The notes: generated by a model from the sequence alone, not told the origin. A stretch of DNA of 64,000 bases from Pseudomonas paracarnis (GCF_904063055.1 NZ_CAJFCN010000002.1:186001-250000), one strand, 5' to 3'. Shown: positions 1-10,701, counted from the first letter of the stretch. Translations and numbers: made by a program.

Positions 1-1703
1 ACTTCGCGGATAAAATTCTCTGCCTTCACGCCGATATCGCGTTTTTGCATTTCCGCGACGGCGCTGGTCAACACTTTGGACAGGCCTGAGCCATTGCTCG
101 ACGCCTGCTTGGTGCCCACCTGCAGCAGTTGCTGGAAATTACGCTGGCCTGGCGCATTCAGGCGCTTGCCCAGCCACTCGATATCCTCGGGTCTACGGGC
201 GAGCGCATCCAGATTGCGCAGCGCCGAGGCTAATTTCGGCGTGATCACCAGCGACGTGCTGGTTTGATTCGCCTCGGCAATCGCAGTGTCCAACGCCTGT
301 AACGCTTGCTGCGCGTCTTTGCGAAAGCGCAACGCCTCGGCGCCGGCCGCATCGTTTTGCAGGTCAACTTGCACGCTGGCGAGCATTTGATCATCCATCG
401 CCATCACGGCATCGTTCAGCGAGGGGAACTCATGACGCTCACGCTCCAGCTCACGCTGTTGCAGATGCCCTGACACCGTCTGGCGAGCCTGGGCCTGCAA
501 ATGCTGTTTCTGCTCGGGGGTCATGGTGAAGTTGACGGTACCATCGAGCAGGCCGCGAAAGTCGCCTTTGTCCGAGTTCAGCGGCAACGTGACCGTTTGT
601 TCCGAGAACGCCTGGAGCCGGTCATTCTGGTAGCTTTCAGCGGCGGTGTGTGGCGTGCCGGTGAACGTGTCGGCCAGAAAGCTGAAAAAACCACCGCTCC
701 TGGGCGGCGCTGATGCCTTGTCAGACTCGAACTTGACGATCAGCGCTTCGTCCTTGCCCAGGGGGCTTTCCGGGAACGAGCGCTCGATGACACCTGGCGC
801 AGGGGTATTGAGCAGCAACCCGCCGTCCTGAAACGCCGTGACCTGCGACGCCGCCTGGAACCCGTGACCCTGCTCGGTGGGGCTCTTGAACAGCCCAGGC
901 AGGGCGCCCGAAATAAGCGCGGCGCGGCCGATATCCATATCCGGTGTCAGGTTGGCATTGAACACCACCAACTGCGGGCGGCCATCGAACATGCCCGTGC
1001 CGGTGATGTTCAGTTGCTTGATCGCCGGAATATGCCGGCTCAACACTTCCAAGTCGCGAAAAGTCGCCCCACCACCAACGCTGAGCCGTTCGGCAATTGC
1101 TGTAACTTCCGGGGGACGGTTGGCTGGGGGCATACCGGCGATATGGGCGAGAATCGATTGACGCGATTCGTTGCGGATCAAGTCCTCCAGCGGCTGCCCC
1201 TCGGTTTGCAGGCGCGGCAGCAACGTCAGCAGCAGTTGAGAGATATTTCCAACCGGCCCGGGCAGACTTCTGACGAGCTTGCCGAGCTCGGAACTGGCTT
1301 CCTGCAACCAAGCCGTGACAGGGTCTTTGCTGTTGAGCAAGCGGGGCAGGTCTAGGTTATTCGACAGTTGCGTAAAGGCCTTGGCATCCATGCCGCTGGC
1401 GAGCAGTGCTGCGCAAATCGCACCGGCAGATGAGCCGGAAACCACTTTTACGCCTTTGAGTTTGTCGGCCTCTTCAAGCGCTTGCACCATGCCTGGAAAG
1501 GCGATGCCCTTGGCGCCACCACCACTGAGCACCAGGTGAGCGGGCGGCGGCGGTGACACCACCACCTCCACACGCCCATCGCTGTGACGATAAATACTCA
1601 GGTTGCGCTCGCCCACACCTTTGACCAAGGGCACCTTGGCGCCCTGGTCGCTGATTTGCGGCGATGGGGGGTGATTCTCTACAACAGAACTGGAGACTTT
1701 CAT
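1..1703 (-). CDS. exoU: ExoU-like patatin-family phospholipase (type III effector homologue), 3' end cut by window edge
   Basis: About 567 codons are visible on the minus strand without a stop; the C-terminus lies left of base 1. The oxyanion motif GGGAKG is at residues 61-66, the nucleophile elbow G-S-S-A-G has Ser92, and the dyad aspartate Asp293 sits in FQDGG. From the patatin core onward the sequence follows remembered P. aeruginosa ExoU closely (ITGTGMF, GRPQLVVFNA, NFTMTPE, a helical region after the catalytic domain), with a steady offset of about 50 residues. In ExoU the dyad is Ser142/Asp344. ExoU is injected by a type III secretion system and is activated in host cells by ubiquitin, cleaving membrane phospholipids. 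Here the region before the patatin core is only about 57 residues instead of about 105, so the chaperone-binding part is reduced. No chaperone or secretion genes are visible, though a downstream chaperone gene would lie outside the window. The start has only a weak purine-rich Shine-Dalgarno. Confidence 0.88.
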   Translation of the reverse strand, partial: MKVSSSVVENHPPSPQISDQGAKVPLVKGVGERNLSIYRHSDGRVEVVVSPPPPAHLVLSGGGAKGIAFPGMVQALEEADKLKGVKVVSGSSAGAICAALLASGMDAKAFTQLSNNLDLPRLLNSKDPVTAWLQEASSELGKLVRSLPGPVGNISQLLLTLLPRLQTEGQPLEDLIRNESRQSILAHIAGMPPANRPPEVTAIAERLSVGGGATFRDLEVLSRHIPAIKQLNITGTGMFDGRPQLVVFNANLTPDMDIGRAALISGALPGLFKSPTEQGHGFQAASQVTAFQDGGLLLNTPAPGVIERSFPESPLGKDEALIVKFESDKASAPPRSGGFFSFLADTFTGTPHTAAESYQNDRLQAFSEQTVTLPLNSDKGDFRGLLDGTVNFTMTPEQKQHLQAQARQTVSGHLQQRELERERHEFPSLNDAVMAMDDQMLASVQVDLQNDAAGAEALRFRKDAQQALQALDTAIAEANQTSTSLVITPKLASALRNLDALARRPEDIEWLGKRLNAPGQRNFQQLLQVGTKQASSNGSGLSKVLTSAVAEMQKRDIGVKAENFIRE

Positions 1704-1709
1704 ACACAA

Positions 1710-1750
1710 GGCTCTCTCTACAGGATGTAGGCCTGAGTGATGAGAGAGCC
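1710..1750. promoter_or_regulatory. 9-bp inverted repeat just upstream of the exoU-like start
   Basis: GGCTCTCTC at 1710-1718 is the exact reverse complement of GAGAGAGCC at 1742-1750, with 23 bases between. The structure begins 6 bases upstream of the exoU-like ATG and contains its purine-rich ribosome-binding stretch, so in the mRNA it could mask translation. It could instead be a weak terminator for the upstream thioesterase gene, but there is no T-tract on that strand. Confidence 0.5.
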
Positions 1751-1770
1751 TCAGATAGATCCACGCGGAA

Positions 1771-1790
1771 TGATTTGGTAAAGCAAATCA
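1771..1790. promoter_or_regulatory. Perfect palindrome TGATTTG-N6-CAAATCA, candidate operator
   Basis: The 7-bp arms (1771-1777 and 1784-1790) are perfectly symmetric. The element lies 68 bp upstream of the exoU-like start and 14 bp past the stop of the thioesterase gene. The symmetry and AT-rich arms look like a dimeric repressor or activator site. It does not match an FNR/Anr box, a Hrp box or an A-rich ExsA site. A terminator role is unlikely because the stem is AT-rich and has no T-run. Confidence 0.4.
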
Positions 1791-1803
1791 GGCCGCGGGG
1801 TTG

Positions 1804-3945
<2,142 letters not shown>

Positions 3946-3970
3946 TCGGCCTTGCTGGCGCCGGCTCTTC

Positions 3971-4059
3971 TGTGGGAGCCGGGCTTGCCCGCGATGCAGA
4001 CGCCTCGGTGTTCCAGTAACACCGAGCTGATGCTATCGCAGGCAAGCCAGCTCCCACAG
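3971..4059. repeat. REPIN (inverted REP doublet)
   Basis: Two REP sequences of the GTGGGAGC-GGCTTGCC type face each other across a short spacer. The left arm is a variant (GCCGGGCTTGCCCGCGATG) while the right arm is the standard form. It lies between ahcY and metF. This element type is mobilised in trans by RAYT transposases; none is present in the window. Confidence 0.85.
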
Positions 4060-4123
4060 AAAGCCAGGCACCCGCATCGATTGCGTATGCCTTCCAGGCT
4101 TTCGAGTTTCCAAGGGTATTACC

Positions 4124-4969
4124 ATGTCCCAAGACCGTCGCTACAGCTTCGAGTTCTTCCCGACCAAGACCGATGCTGGGCATGAAAAACTGATGGCCAC
4201 TGCCAAGCAGTTGGCCAGCTTCAACCCTGACTTCTTCTCCTGCACCTACGGCGCTGGCGGTTCGACCCGTGATCGCACGATCAACACCGTGTTGCAGCTG
4301 GAAAGTGAAGTCAAAGTTCCCGCCGCTCCGCATCTGTCCTGCGTGGGCGACAGCAAGGCCGACCTGCGTAGCCTGCTGACCCAATACAAAGCCGCCGGCA
4401 TCAAGCGCATCGTTGCCCTGCGTGGCGACCTGCCATCGGGTATGGGCATGGCCAGCGGTGAGCTGCGCTACGCCAACGACCTGGTGAGCTTCATCCGCGA
4501 AGAAAGTGGCGATCACTTCCATGTCGAAGTAGCCGCTTACCCGGAGATGCACCCCCAGGCGCGCAATTTCGAAGACGATTTGCAGAATTTCGTGCGCAAG
4601 GCCAATGCCGGTGCCGACAGCGCAATCACCCAGTATTTCTTCAACGCCGACAGCTACTTCTACTTTGTCGAGCGAGTACGGGCGATGGGCGTGAACATCC
4701 CAATCGTGCCGGGCATCATGCCGATCACCAATTACAGCAAGTTGGCGCGCTTCTCCGACGCCTGCGGCGCCGAGATCCCACGCTGGGTGCGCAAGCAACT
4801 GGAAGCCTATGGCGATGACGTCAAAAGCATCCAAGCGTTCGGCGAGCAGGTTATCACCGAGATGTGTGAGCAATTGTTGCAAGGTGGTGCGCCAGGGTTG
4901 CATTTCTATACCCTGAACCAGGCTGAACCCAGCCTTGCCATCTGGAACAACCTCAAGCTGCCACGTTAA
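4124..4969 (+). CDS. metF: 5,10-methylenetetrahydrofolate reductase
   Basis: This 281-aa FAD enzyme reduces 5,10-methylene-THF to 5-methyl-THF, the methyl donor for methionine synthase. The N-terminal YSFEFFPTKT holds the conserved glutamate of the FEFFP motif, and CTYGAGGSTRDRT and LRGDLPSGMG are family hallmarks of the folate/FAD barrel. Length and end points agree with proteobacterial MetF. It lies 178 bp after ahcY with a REPIN between, and a strong terminator follows. The ahcY-metF pairing is conserved in Pseudomonas. Confidence 0.97.
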   Translation: MSQDRRYSFEFFPTKTDAGHEKLMATAKQLASFNPDFFSCTYGAGGSTRDRTINTVLQLESEVKVPAAPHLSCVGDSKADLRSLLTQYKAAGIKRIVALRGDLPSGMGMASGELRYANDLVSFIREESGDHFHVEVAAYPEMHPQARNFEDDLQNFVRKANAGADSAITQYFFNADSYFYFVERVRAMGVNIPIVPGIMPITNYSKLARFSDACGAEIPRWVRKQLEAYGDDVKSIQAFGEQVITEMCEQLLQGGAPGLHFYTLNQAEPSLAIWNNLKLPR

Positions 4970-4988
4970 CGCTTGACCGGTTGTACCA

Positions 4989-5022
4989 AGGCCCTCGTTC
5001 TGACGAGGGCCTTTGTCGTTTT
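4989..5022 (+). terminator. Rho-independent terminator of metF
   Basis: The stem AGGCCCTCGT / ACGAGGGCCT has a 4-base loop and is followed by a T-rich tail (TTGTCGTTTT), 19 bases after the metF stop. Confidence 0.85.
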
Positions 5023-5048
5023 ACGTTACCCACGGAACCCCGCAGTCC

Positions 5049-6131
5049 ATGAATACAGTGCCCCCGACGTCCCGCCCGCAACTGGTTTACCTGGTCTTCG
5101 GCGCCGACACCTACCATCAGGAAGCGGTATTCAGCATCGCCAGCGCACTGGCGTTCCTGCAGGACACACCGGATGCGAACATCGACATCCAGGTATTCAG
5201 CGACAACCCCGAGCCCTATCGCTTGCTGCCGGTGCGCGTGCGCCCACTGGACGAAGCCACCCGCAAACGCTGGAGCGAGCCCCACGGTTATCACTTTCGC
5301 ACCAAGCACGTGGTGCTGCGCCAAGTCCTGCAAGAATCCCCCGTGGCGCTGCTGATCGACACTGACACCTTCTTCCATCATTCGCCCATGGCCCTGTTCG
5401 AACGCGTAGAGCCCGGCACCCTGCTGTGCAACGCCTTTTACACCAAGTACGGCGACAACCACGAAAGCATCCTCTACACCGCCCTGCGTCAGCGCCTGCT
5501 GGACATGGGCGTGGCCGACGATGACATGATGACCCTCAACTCCGGCGTCATGGGCCTGACCCAACAGGATGCGCACATCCTCGACCGCTCCATCGAGTTG
5601 ATGGATGAACTGTTCCCCCATGCCCAAGGCGCCTACACCCTGGAAGAGTTCTGCCTGTCGATCGCCGCCTACCGTACCGTAAAGGTGCGCGAGTGCCCGG
5701 ACCTGATCCACCATTACTGGAGCCGCAAACAGCTGTTCCGGGCCAAGGTCAAGGCGTGGATCGCCAAGCACGCGAGCGCCCCCACCAGTGCGCAGGCCCT
5801 GGCCGATACGCGTCAGGTCTCCTCGCACCTGCCGCGCCCGCCGCGTTTGCAACGCTTGATGTACAAGCTGATCACCCTGCTGCTGCCCAAGCACCAGCAA
5901 CAATTCATCCGCGAAATCCTTTACGGCTGCTACGAACACGAAAACGAGTTCGACCAGGCCTGCGGTCCGGTCTGGTGGGACAAGGCCCGACAAAACCAGG
6001 AAGAACGCCAGAAGCGCCCGCTTGATGCACACCAGTTGGAACACTGGTTTGCCAACCCCCTGGTGCGCCTGATTCTGGGCGAGCGCCGCGCCGCGATCCA
6101 CGAACACCTGCTGAACGCTCCCGCGAAGTAA
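5049..6131 (+). CDS. Glycosyltransferase-like protein with DxD motif (GT-A-like), function unknown
   Basis: The product is 360 aa, soluble, with no signal peptide or membrane span. The N-terminal part resembles a nucleotide-sugar transferase fold: a beta-strand start (LVYLVFGADTYHQEAVFSI), a donor-site-like VALLIDTDTFF with D104-T-D106, and a later MTLNSGVMGL resembling the NSG acceptor region of GT8-type enzymes. The C-terminal third is helical and basic. I recognise no close named family. The ATG at 5049 was preferred over a TTG 36 bases upstream that lies inside the metF terminator. It stands alone between two terminated units, so context gives no acceptor. Glycosyltransferase activity is inferred. 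Confidence 0.6.
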   Translation: MNTVPPTSRPQLVYLVFGADTYHQEAVFSIASALAFLQDTPDANIDIQVFSDNPEPYRLLPVRVRPLDEATRKRWSEPHGYHFRTKHVVLRQVLQESPVALLIDTDTFFHHSPMALFERVEPGTLLCNAFYTKYGDNHESILYTALRQRLLDMGVADDDMMTLNSGVMGLTQQDAHILDRSIELMDELFPHAQGAYTLEEFCLSIAAYRTVKVRECPDLIHHYWSRKQLFRAKVKAWIAKHASAPTSAQALADTRQVSSHLPRPPRLQRLMYKLITLLLPKHQQQFIREILYGCYEHENEFDQACGPVWWDKARQNQEERQKRPLDAHQLEHWFANPLVRLILGERRAAIHEHLLNAPAK

Positions 6132-6194
6132 GACCGCCCGCCAATGCGCGTGCCAGAGCTTCTCTTTCTTCGGGGAGCGTCGTAACCTCAGGCT

Positions 6195-6998
6195 ATGCCC
6201 GTCCTCTTCAAGCTGTTGACCGCTGCGTTTTTTTCTTGCCTGAGCCTAGCCGCTCATGGCGAGAAACTGCGCATTGTCACCGAACCCTGGGCGCCCTATG
6301 TCTACGAAGACAACGGCACCATGGCCGGCCTGGATTATGAAACCACAGTGATCGTGTTCCAGCGCCTGGGGGTGGAGGTGCAATGGCAGTTCCTGCCCTG
6401 GAAGCGCTGCCTGGCGATGCTCGACCAGGGCCACGCCGACGGCGCGCTGGATATCTTTCACAGCCAGGAGCGCGACGCGTTGCTGCTCTATCCCAGCGAG
6501 CCGTTGTCGGAAGTCGAATTCGTTTTGTTCTATGCCAACGAACGCCCTCACCCCGCCGCCACGCTCGACGACCTGCGCGGCCTGACGGTTGGCGTTTCAC
6601 CTGGTTACCTTTATGGCGACGCGTTCAGTGAGGCCAACACCTTCCAGCGCGAACCCGCCCCCAGCCATGAAGCCAACTTTGGCAAACTCATGCTGGGGCG
6701 CGTCGATATGGTGGTGACTGACCGGCGCGTGGGGCACCACGTGCTCAAGGCCCTGGGCCTGGAAGGTAAAGTCAGCCAGGCATCGGTGGTGGTCAGCCGC
6801 CAGCAGCAATTTCTTGCGGTACGCCGTGGCGCAGGCATGGACCTGCTGGTGCAACGCTTTGCCGCCGAGCTCAAGCGCTTCAAGCAAGAGCCCGCCTATG
6901 CCACATTGAGCGCCAAATATGGGCGGATGCACGAGCAAACAGCCCCCATACCAGCCCCCGAACACGCCGTTGAGCAGCAGGAAAGCAGCGCGCGGTGA
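6195..6998 (+). CDS. Periplasmic solute-binding protein, family 3 (amino-acid type)
   Basis: The 267-aa product starts with a signal peptide (basic start, hydrophobic core, cleavage near AAHG-EKL at about residue 22). The mature part has the two-lobe type II binding-protein pattern of SBP_bac_3: LRIVTEPWAPYVYEDNGTMAGLDYE, then WKRCLAMLDQGHADGALDIF, GLTVGVSPGYLYGD and VDMVVTDRRVG. Such proteins bind polar amino acids or act as sensory ligand binders. No permease or ATPase gene is adjacent, so it is an orphan; many Pseudomonas paralogues of this short type have no transporter nearby. The ligand is unknown. Confidence 0.8.
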   Translation: MPVLFKLLTAAFFSCLSLAAHGEKLRIVTEPWAPYVYEDNGTMAGLDYETTVIVFQRLGVEVQWQFLPWKRCLAMLDQGHADGALDIFHSQERDALLLYPSEPLSEVEFVLFYANERPHPAATLDDLRGLTVGVSPGYLYGDAFSEANTFQREPAPSHEANFGKLMLGRVDMVVTDRRVGHHVLKALGLEGKVSQASVVVSRQQQFLAVRRGAGMDLLVQRFAAELKRFKQEPAYATLSAKYGRMHEQTAPIPAPEHAVEQQESSAR

Positions 6999-7005
6999 TT
7001 GCTCT

Positions 7006-7013
7006 GTTATACT
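7006..7013 (+). promoter_or_regulatory. Extended -10 promoter candidate for rhlE
   Basis: TGTTATACT has the TG-N-TATAAT-like extended -10 pattern and no good -35. It would give rhlE an unusually long leader of about 200 nt (7020-7220) that is GC-rich and otherwise non-coding. Confidence 0.4.
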
Positions 7014-7220
7014 GCGGCCTTTCCGCCAGGCTTACGCCCGGCCGCTCGGGTCTTGAAAACGGCACCCAACCCAGCTACTGCGCAGCTTTGCAGCCCGCGC
7101 GAGCCGATGGAGTGCCCGCCAGACACAGCAGGACCGGACGGGGTTGCGCTCCCCTAAGCGCCATTCACGCCCGGCAAGATTATCCCTTTGGGCCAAGCCC
7201 TAACTAAAACAGGATTACTC

Positions 7221-9104
7221 ATGTCCTTTGCTTCCCTCGGTCTCTCCGAGGCTTTAGTCCGCGCCATCGAGGCAGCGGGCTATACCGAGCCTACTCCGGT
7301 GCAACAGCGGGCCATTCCCGCCGTGTTGCAAGGTCGCGACCTGATGGTTGCGGCTCAGACAGGTACTGGTAAAACCGGCGGTTTCGCCCTCCCGATCCTG
7401 GAGCGGTTGTTTCCCAATGGTCACCCGGACAAATCCCAACGTCACGGCCCGCGCCAACCGCGCGTACTGGTCCTGACCCCAACCCGCGAACTCGCAGCCC
7501 AAGTGCACGACAGCTTCAAGCTGTATGCCCGCGACTTGAAGTTCGTCAGCGCCTGCATCTTCGGCGGCGTCGGCATGAACCCACAGGTTCAGGCCATGTC
7601 CCGTGGTGTCGACGTGCTCGTAGCCTGCCCGGGTCGCTTGCTCGACCTGTGCGGCCAAGGCAGCGTCGATTTGTCCCACGTGGAAATCCTCGTGCTGGAC
7701 GAAGCCGACCGCATGCTCGACATGGGCTTTGTCCATGACGTGAAAAAAGTCCTCGCCCGCCTACCGGCCAAACGGCAGAACCTGCTGTTCTCGGCAACGT
7801 TCTCCCAGGACATCACCGCTCTGGCCGGCAAGCTGCTGCATAACCCGGAACGCATCGAAGTCACGCCGCCGAACACCACGGTCGAGCGTATCGAGCAACG
7901 CGTGTTCCGCCTGGCCGCCAGCCACAAGCGCTCGCTGCTGGCGCACCTGATCACCCACGGCGCGTGGGAACAGGTGCTGGTGTTCACCCGTACCAAGCAC
8001 GGCGCCAACCGCCTGGCAGAGTACCTGGACAAGCACGGCCTCACCGCCGTCGCCATCCACGGCAACAAGAGCCAGAACGCACGCACCAAAGCCCTGGCCG
8101 ACTTCAAGGCCGGCAGCGTGCGTATCTTGGTGGCCACCGATATCGCCGCACGCGGCCTGGATATCGACCAGTTGCCACACGTGGTCAACTTCGAGCTGCC
8201 AAACGTCGATGAAGACTATGTGCACCGTATCGGCCGTACCGGCCGTGCCGGTCGTTCGGGCGAGGCCATTTCGTTGGTCGCGCCGGATGAAGAAAAGCTG
8301 CTGAAAAGCATCGAACGCATGACCAAGCAGAAAATCGCCGATGGCGACCTGATGGGCTTTGATGCCAGCGCCGTGGAGGCCGAGAAGCCAGAAGCGCGCG
8401 AGCGTCCAGACGTGCGCAACCCGCGCAACCCACGTGGTCCGAAGGGCGATGGCCCGAACGGCGGCGGTGGTGGCGGTGGTCGTCGCGACAAAGGCAAGGA
8501 CAAGGGCAAGGAAAAAACCGCGAGCAGCAGCCGTGGCGAACGCCCGGCCCGTGAGCAGAAGCCCCGTGAAGGCACCCCGGCCCGCGAACAGCGCCAGCCG
8601 AGCCAGCCACCACGCGCCGCGGCCGACCGCGCCCCGGACGAGTTCCTTGACGACGATATCGATAACTTCGGTAACCGCGTCGACTACGTGCCCCAGGCCA
8701 AACCGGCCCAGGGCCGTGGCCGTCGTCCAGGGGCTCCTGCCCAGGGCGCAGGCGCTCCACGTAGCGGCCAGCCACAGGGCGGTCGCCAGAACGCCCCGCG
8801 CAACAGCAGCGGCGGCACCACTGGCACCCCGCCTGCCAAGCGCAGCGGCCCGCGTAATGGCGCACCGCGTGACGGCCAGGCCCGTCGCGAAGATTCACGC
8901 AGCAACAACCGCCGCCCTGCCCGTGACGATCAGCCTCGCTCGTCCGAGCCTGCAGTACAAAACCCACGGGGTGGCCCGGCGCCGAAGATCATCCACAAGG
9001 AGTCGAAAGCGGATCGCTTCCCGACACCTGAGCAGTTGGATCAACTGCCAGGCCGCCCTCGTGGTGAGAAACCAGCGCTGCTGACTCGCAACCGCGAAGC
9101 ATAA
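7221..9104 (+). CDS. rhlE: DEAD-box ATP-dependent RNA helicase RhlE
   Basis: The 627-aa RNA helicase contains the Q motif ([10 protein letters not shown]), motif I AQTGTGKT at 45-52, PTRELA, DEAD at 160-163, SAT at about 191, RGLDI and HRIGRTGR at about 335-342. After residue about 395 comes a long low-complexity tail rich in Arg, Gly, Pro and Lys, about 230 residues, typical of RNA-binding tails in Pseudomonas RhlE. It unwinds RNA in degradosome, ribosome-assembly and cold-adaptation contexts. The ATG at 7221 opens the conserved MSFASLGL; an upstream in-frame TTG would add eleven unconserved residues. A strong terminator follows directly. Confidence 0.95.
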   Translation: MSFASLGLSEALVRAIEAAGYTEPTPVQQRAIPAVLQGRDLMVAAQTGTGKTGGFALPILERLFPNGHPDKSQRHGPRQPRVLVLTPTRELAAQVHDSFKLYARDLKFVSACIFGGVGMNPQVQAMSRGVDVLVACPGRLLDLCGQGSVDLSHVEILVLDEADRMLDMGFVHDVKKVLARLPAKRQNLLFSATFSQDITALAGKLLHNPERIEVTPPNTTVERIEQRVFRLAASHKRSLLAHLITHGAWEQVLVFTRTKHGANRLAEYLDKHGLTAVAIHGNKSQNARTKALADFKAGSVRILVATDIAARGLDIDQLPHVVNFELPNVDEDYVHRIGRTGRAGRSGEAISLVAPDEEKLLKSIERMTKQKIADGDLMGFDASAVEAEKPEARERPDVRNPRNPRGPKGDGPNGGGGGGGRRDKGKDKGKEKTASSSRGERPAREQKPREGTPAREQRQPSQPPRAAADRAPDEFLDDDIDNFGNRVDYVPQAKPAQGRGRRPGAPAQGAGAPRSGQPQGGRQNAPRNSSGGTTGTPPAKRSGPRNGAPRDGQARREDSRSNNRRPARDDQPRSSEPAVQNPRGGPAPKIIHKESKADRFPTPEQLDQLPGRPRGEKPALLTRNREA

Positions 9105-9138
9105 AAAAAACCCGTATCGTGAGATACGGGTTTTTTTG
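9104..9138 (+). terminator. Rho-independent terminator of rhlE (likely bidirectional)
   Basis: CCCGTATC / GATACGGG pairs around a GTGA tetraloop, flanked by an A-run on the left and eight T on the right, so it could stop transcription from either side. Confidence 0.9.
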
Positions 9139-9140
9139 CC

Positions 9141-9236
9141 TGTAGGAGCTAGCTCGCGAAGGTCGTCAACGATAACGCGGGCATCCTGGTTTAACGCGGT
9201 GTCCTTGCGGCCTTCGCGAGCAAGCTCGCTCCTACA
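9141..9236. repeat. Inverted repeat pair of the TGTAGGAGCGAGCTTGCTCGCGAA family
   Basis: TGTAGGAGCTAGCTCGCGAAGG on the left is mirrored by CCTTCGCGAGCAAGCTCGCTCCTACA on the right, with about 48 bases between. This is a second REP family, distinct from the GTGGGAGCTGG type; other copies are at 12122 (single) and 40093. Confidence 0.8.
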
Positions 9237-9245
9237 TACGAAGCA

Positions 9246-9845
9246 TTACTTCGCTTTCACACCTTCAAACGTGATGTACAACTGCACGTTGTCAGACTGT
9301 GGACCTACGTCCATGCCGTCCTTGTTGAATTCCTTGCGGCTGATGTTGGTGGTGCCTTCGAAACCGGCACGGTAGCCGCCCCATGGATCCTTGCCTTCGC
9401 CCAGGAACGTGGCTTTGACCAGGATCGGCTTGGTCACGCCGTGGAAGGTCAGGTCCCCGGTCACATCAGCAGTCAGCTTGCCATCAGCATTTTTGCCAGT
9501 TGGCTTGACGCTGGTGGAAACGAACTTGGCATCAGGGAATTTGCCCGACTCCAGGAAGTCCTTGCTGTTGACGTGCTTGTCGCGCTCGGCGTGGTTGGAG
9601 AACACGCTGGCAGTACGCACGTTGACTTCAATCTTGGCGTCTTCGGGCTTGGCGGCGTCAAAGCTGAACTTGCCATCCAGGTCCTTGAAGGTACCGGTGA
9701 TGTAGCTGTAGCCCAGGTGGCTGATTTTGAAATCGACGAAGGCGTGCTGGCCTTCCTTGTCGATCACGTAGTCAGCGGCCATCGCCGAACCTGCGGACAG
9801 CAGGGCAGAACCGATTGCCAGCGCAGCGAGTGTTTTTTTCAACAT
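9246..9845 (-). CDS. yceI: YceI family periplasmic lipid-binding protein
   Basis: The product is 199 aa with a signal peptide ([19 protein letters not shown]..., cleavage about SAMA-ADY at residue 23). The mature protein has the YceI lipocalin-like pattern: an opening [24 protein letters not shown], then [11 protein letters not shown] and the closing [12 protein letters not shown]. coli YceI and a Thermus homologue bind isoprenoid-type lipids in a beta barrel. It follows the cytochrome b561 gene by 32 bp on the same strand, a conserved pairing that suggests a role linked to quinone or redox chemistry. The ATG at 9845 has AAGGA upstream. Confidence 0.93.
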   Translation of the reverse strand: MLKKTLAALAIGSALLSAGSAMAADYVIDKEGQHAFVDFKISHLGYSYITGTFKDLDGKFSFDAAKPEDAKIEVNVRTASVFSNHAERDKHVNSKDFLESGKFPDAKFVSTSVKPTGKNADGKLTADVTGDLTFHGVTKPILVKATFLGEGKDPWGGYRAGFEGTTNISRKEFNKDGMDVGPQSDNVQLYITFEGVKAK

Positions 9846-9877
9846 GCTTTCTATTCCTTGTGAGTCGAGGTTGAACA

Positions 9878-10429
9878 TCAGGCTTTGCGTCCCAGCATTC
9901 GCGCAAGGGTCGCATCACGATCGATAAAATGGTGTTTCAGTGCCGCCACGCCGTGCAAGCCGGCGAAGACCACCAACACCCAGGCCAGGTACAGGTGCAC
10001 CCAACCCGCGGTATCTGCCTGGTCCGGTAGACCGGAAACCACGGCAGGAATTTCAAACAGGCCAAACACCGGGATACCGACACCGTCTGCGGTGGAAATC
10101 AGGTAACCGGCAATCATCACGGCAAACAGCCCGACATAAAGGAACGCGTGCCCAAACGCGGCGCCGATCCGCGTCATGCGGCTATAGGTGGCCAGCGGTG
10201 GGGGCGGCGGGCTGACCAGGCGCCAGACGATCCGCACCAGCATAATGGCGAACAGCGTGATGCCAATGCTCTTGTGCAAGTCGGGCGCATCTTTGCGCCA
10301 GGCGCTGTAGTAATCGAGACCGACCATCCACAAGCCCAGGGCAAATAAACCGAACACCACCAGGGCTACGCCCCAGTGCAGAACCATGCTGACCCAACCA
10401 TAGCGGGCCGGCGAATTACGTAGCTGCAT
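9878..10429 (-). CDS. Cytochrome b561 (YodB/YceJ type)
   Basis: An inner-membrane di-heme protein of 183 aa with four predicted helices (segments near residues 12-32, 47-67, 90-110 and 145-165). It contains spaced histidines such as [24 protein letters not shown] and [19 protein letters not shown], the heme-ligand layout of bacterial cytochrome b561. It likely oxidises quinol, passing electrons to a periplasmic partner. It is the first gene of a two-gene unit with yceI. The start ATG at 10429 fits the conserved [14 protein letters not shown] opening. Confidence 0.92.
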   Translation of the reverse strand: MQLRNSPARYGWVSMVLHWGVALVVFGLFALGLWMVGLDYYSAWRKDAPDLHKSIGITLFAIMLVRIVWRLVSPPPPPLATYSRMTRIGAAFGHAFLYVGLFAVMIAGYLISTADGVGIPVFGLFEIPAVVSGLPDQADTAGWVHLYLAWVLVVFAGLHGVAALKHHFIDRDATLARMLGRKA

Positions 10430-10506
10430 GTACTTAATCCCGTAAGAACTGTGCCCAAGACTAGCGCTTTACCTATCGAATTAAAGCGGAAAATTTTGCT
10501 TTGAAA

Positions 10507-10523
10507 TATCGAGAAATACGATA
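10507..10523. promoter_or_regulatory. Palindrome TATCG-N7-CGATA in the b561/bioA intergenic region
   Basis: Perfect 5-bp arms sit in the otherwise AT-rich 270-bp gap between the divergent cytochrome b561 and bioA genes, 78 bp upstream of the b561 start and about 180 bp upstream of bioA. Spacing suits a dimeric regulator. Nothing else in the gap is clear. Confidence 0.3.
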
Positions 10524-10701
10524 AAGAGGCTAGGCATCATAAATTAACAAGGGATTAAGACTATCCCTGGGAAACGTGACAGACCGTCCTGCATTTACTG
10601 CGAATTTCCCCACAATGGCTTGTGACCCGAGCCACCATTGCATAGGCTTGCGCGATTGTTTCGCCTGTGCCCGCCGCAGGACCGCTTCGAGGAGATCACC
10701 G

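Noticed and set aside
1704..1803. Hrp box or ExsA site before the exoU-like gene
   Set aside because: No GGAACC...CCAC pattern and no A-rich ExsA-like stretch is present in the spacer.
3971..4059. REP doublets considered as CRISPR repeats or attachment sites
   Set aside because: They are inverted pairs scattered singly between genes, not direct repeats with unique spacers, and no cas or integrase gene is near.
5013..5048. Alternative TTG start for the glycosyltransferase-like gene
   Set aside because: It lies within the metF terminator tail and adds unconserved residues; the ATG at 5049 is better.
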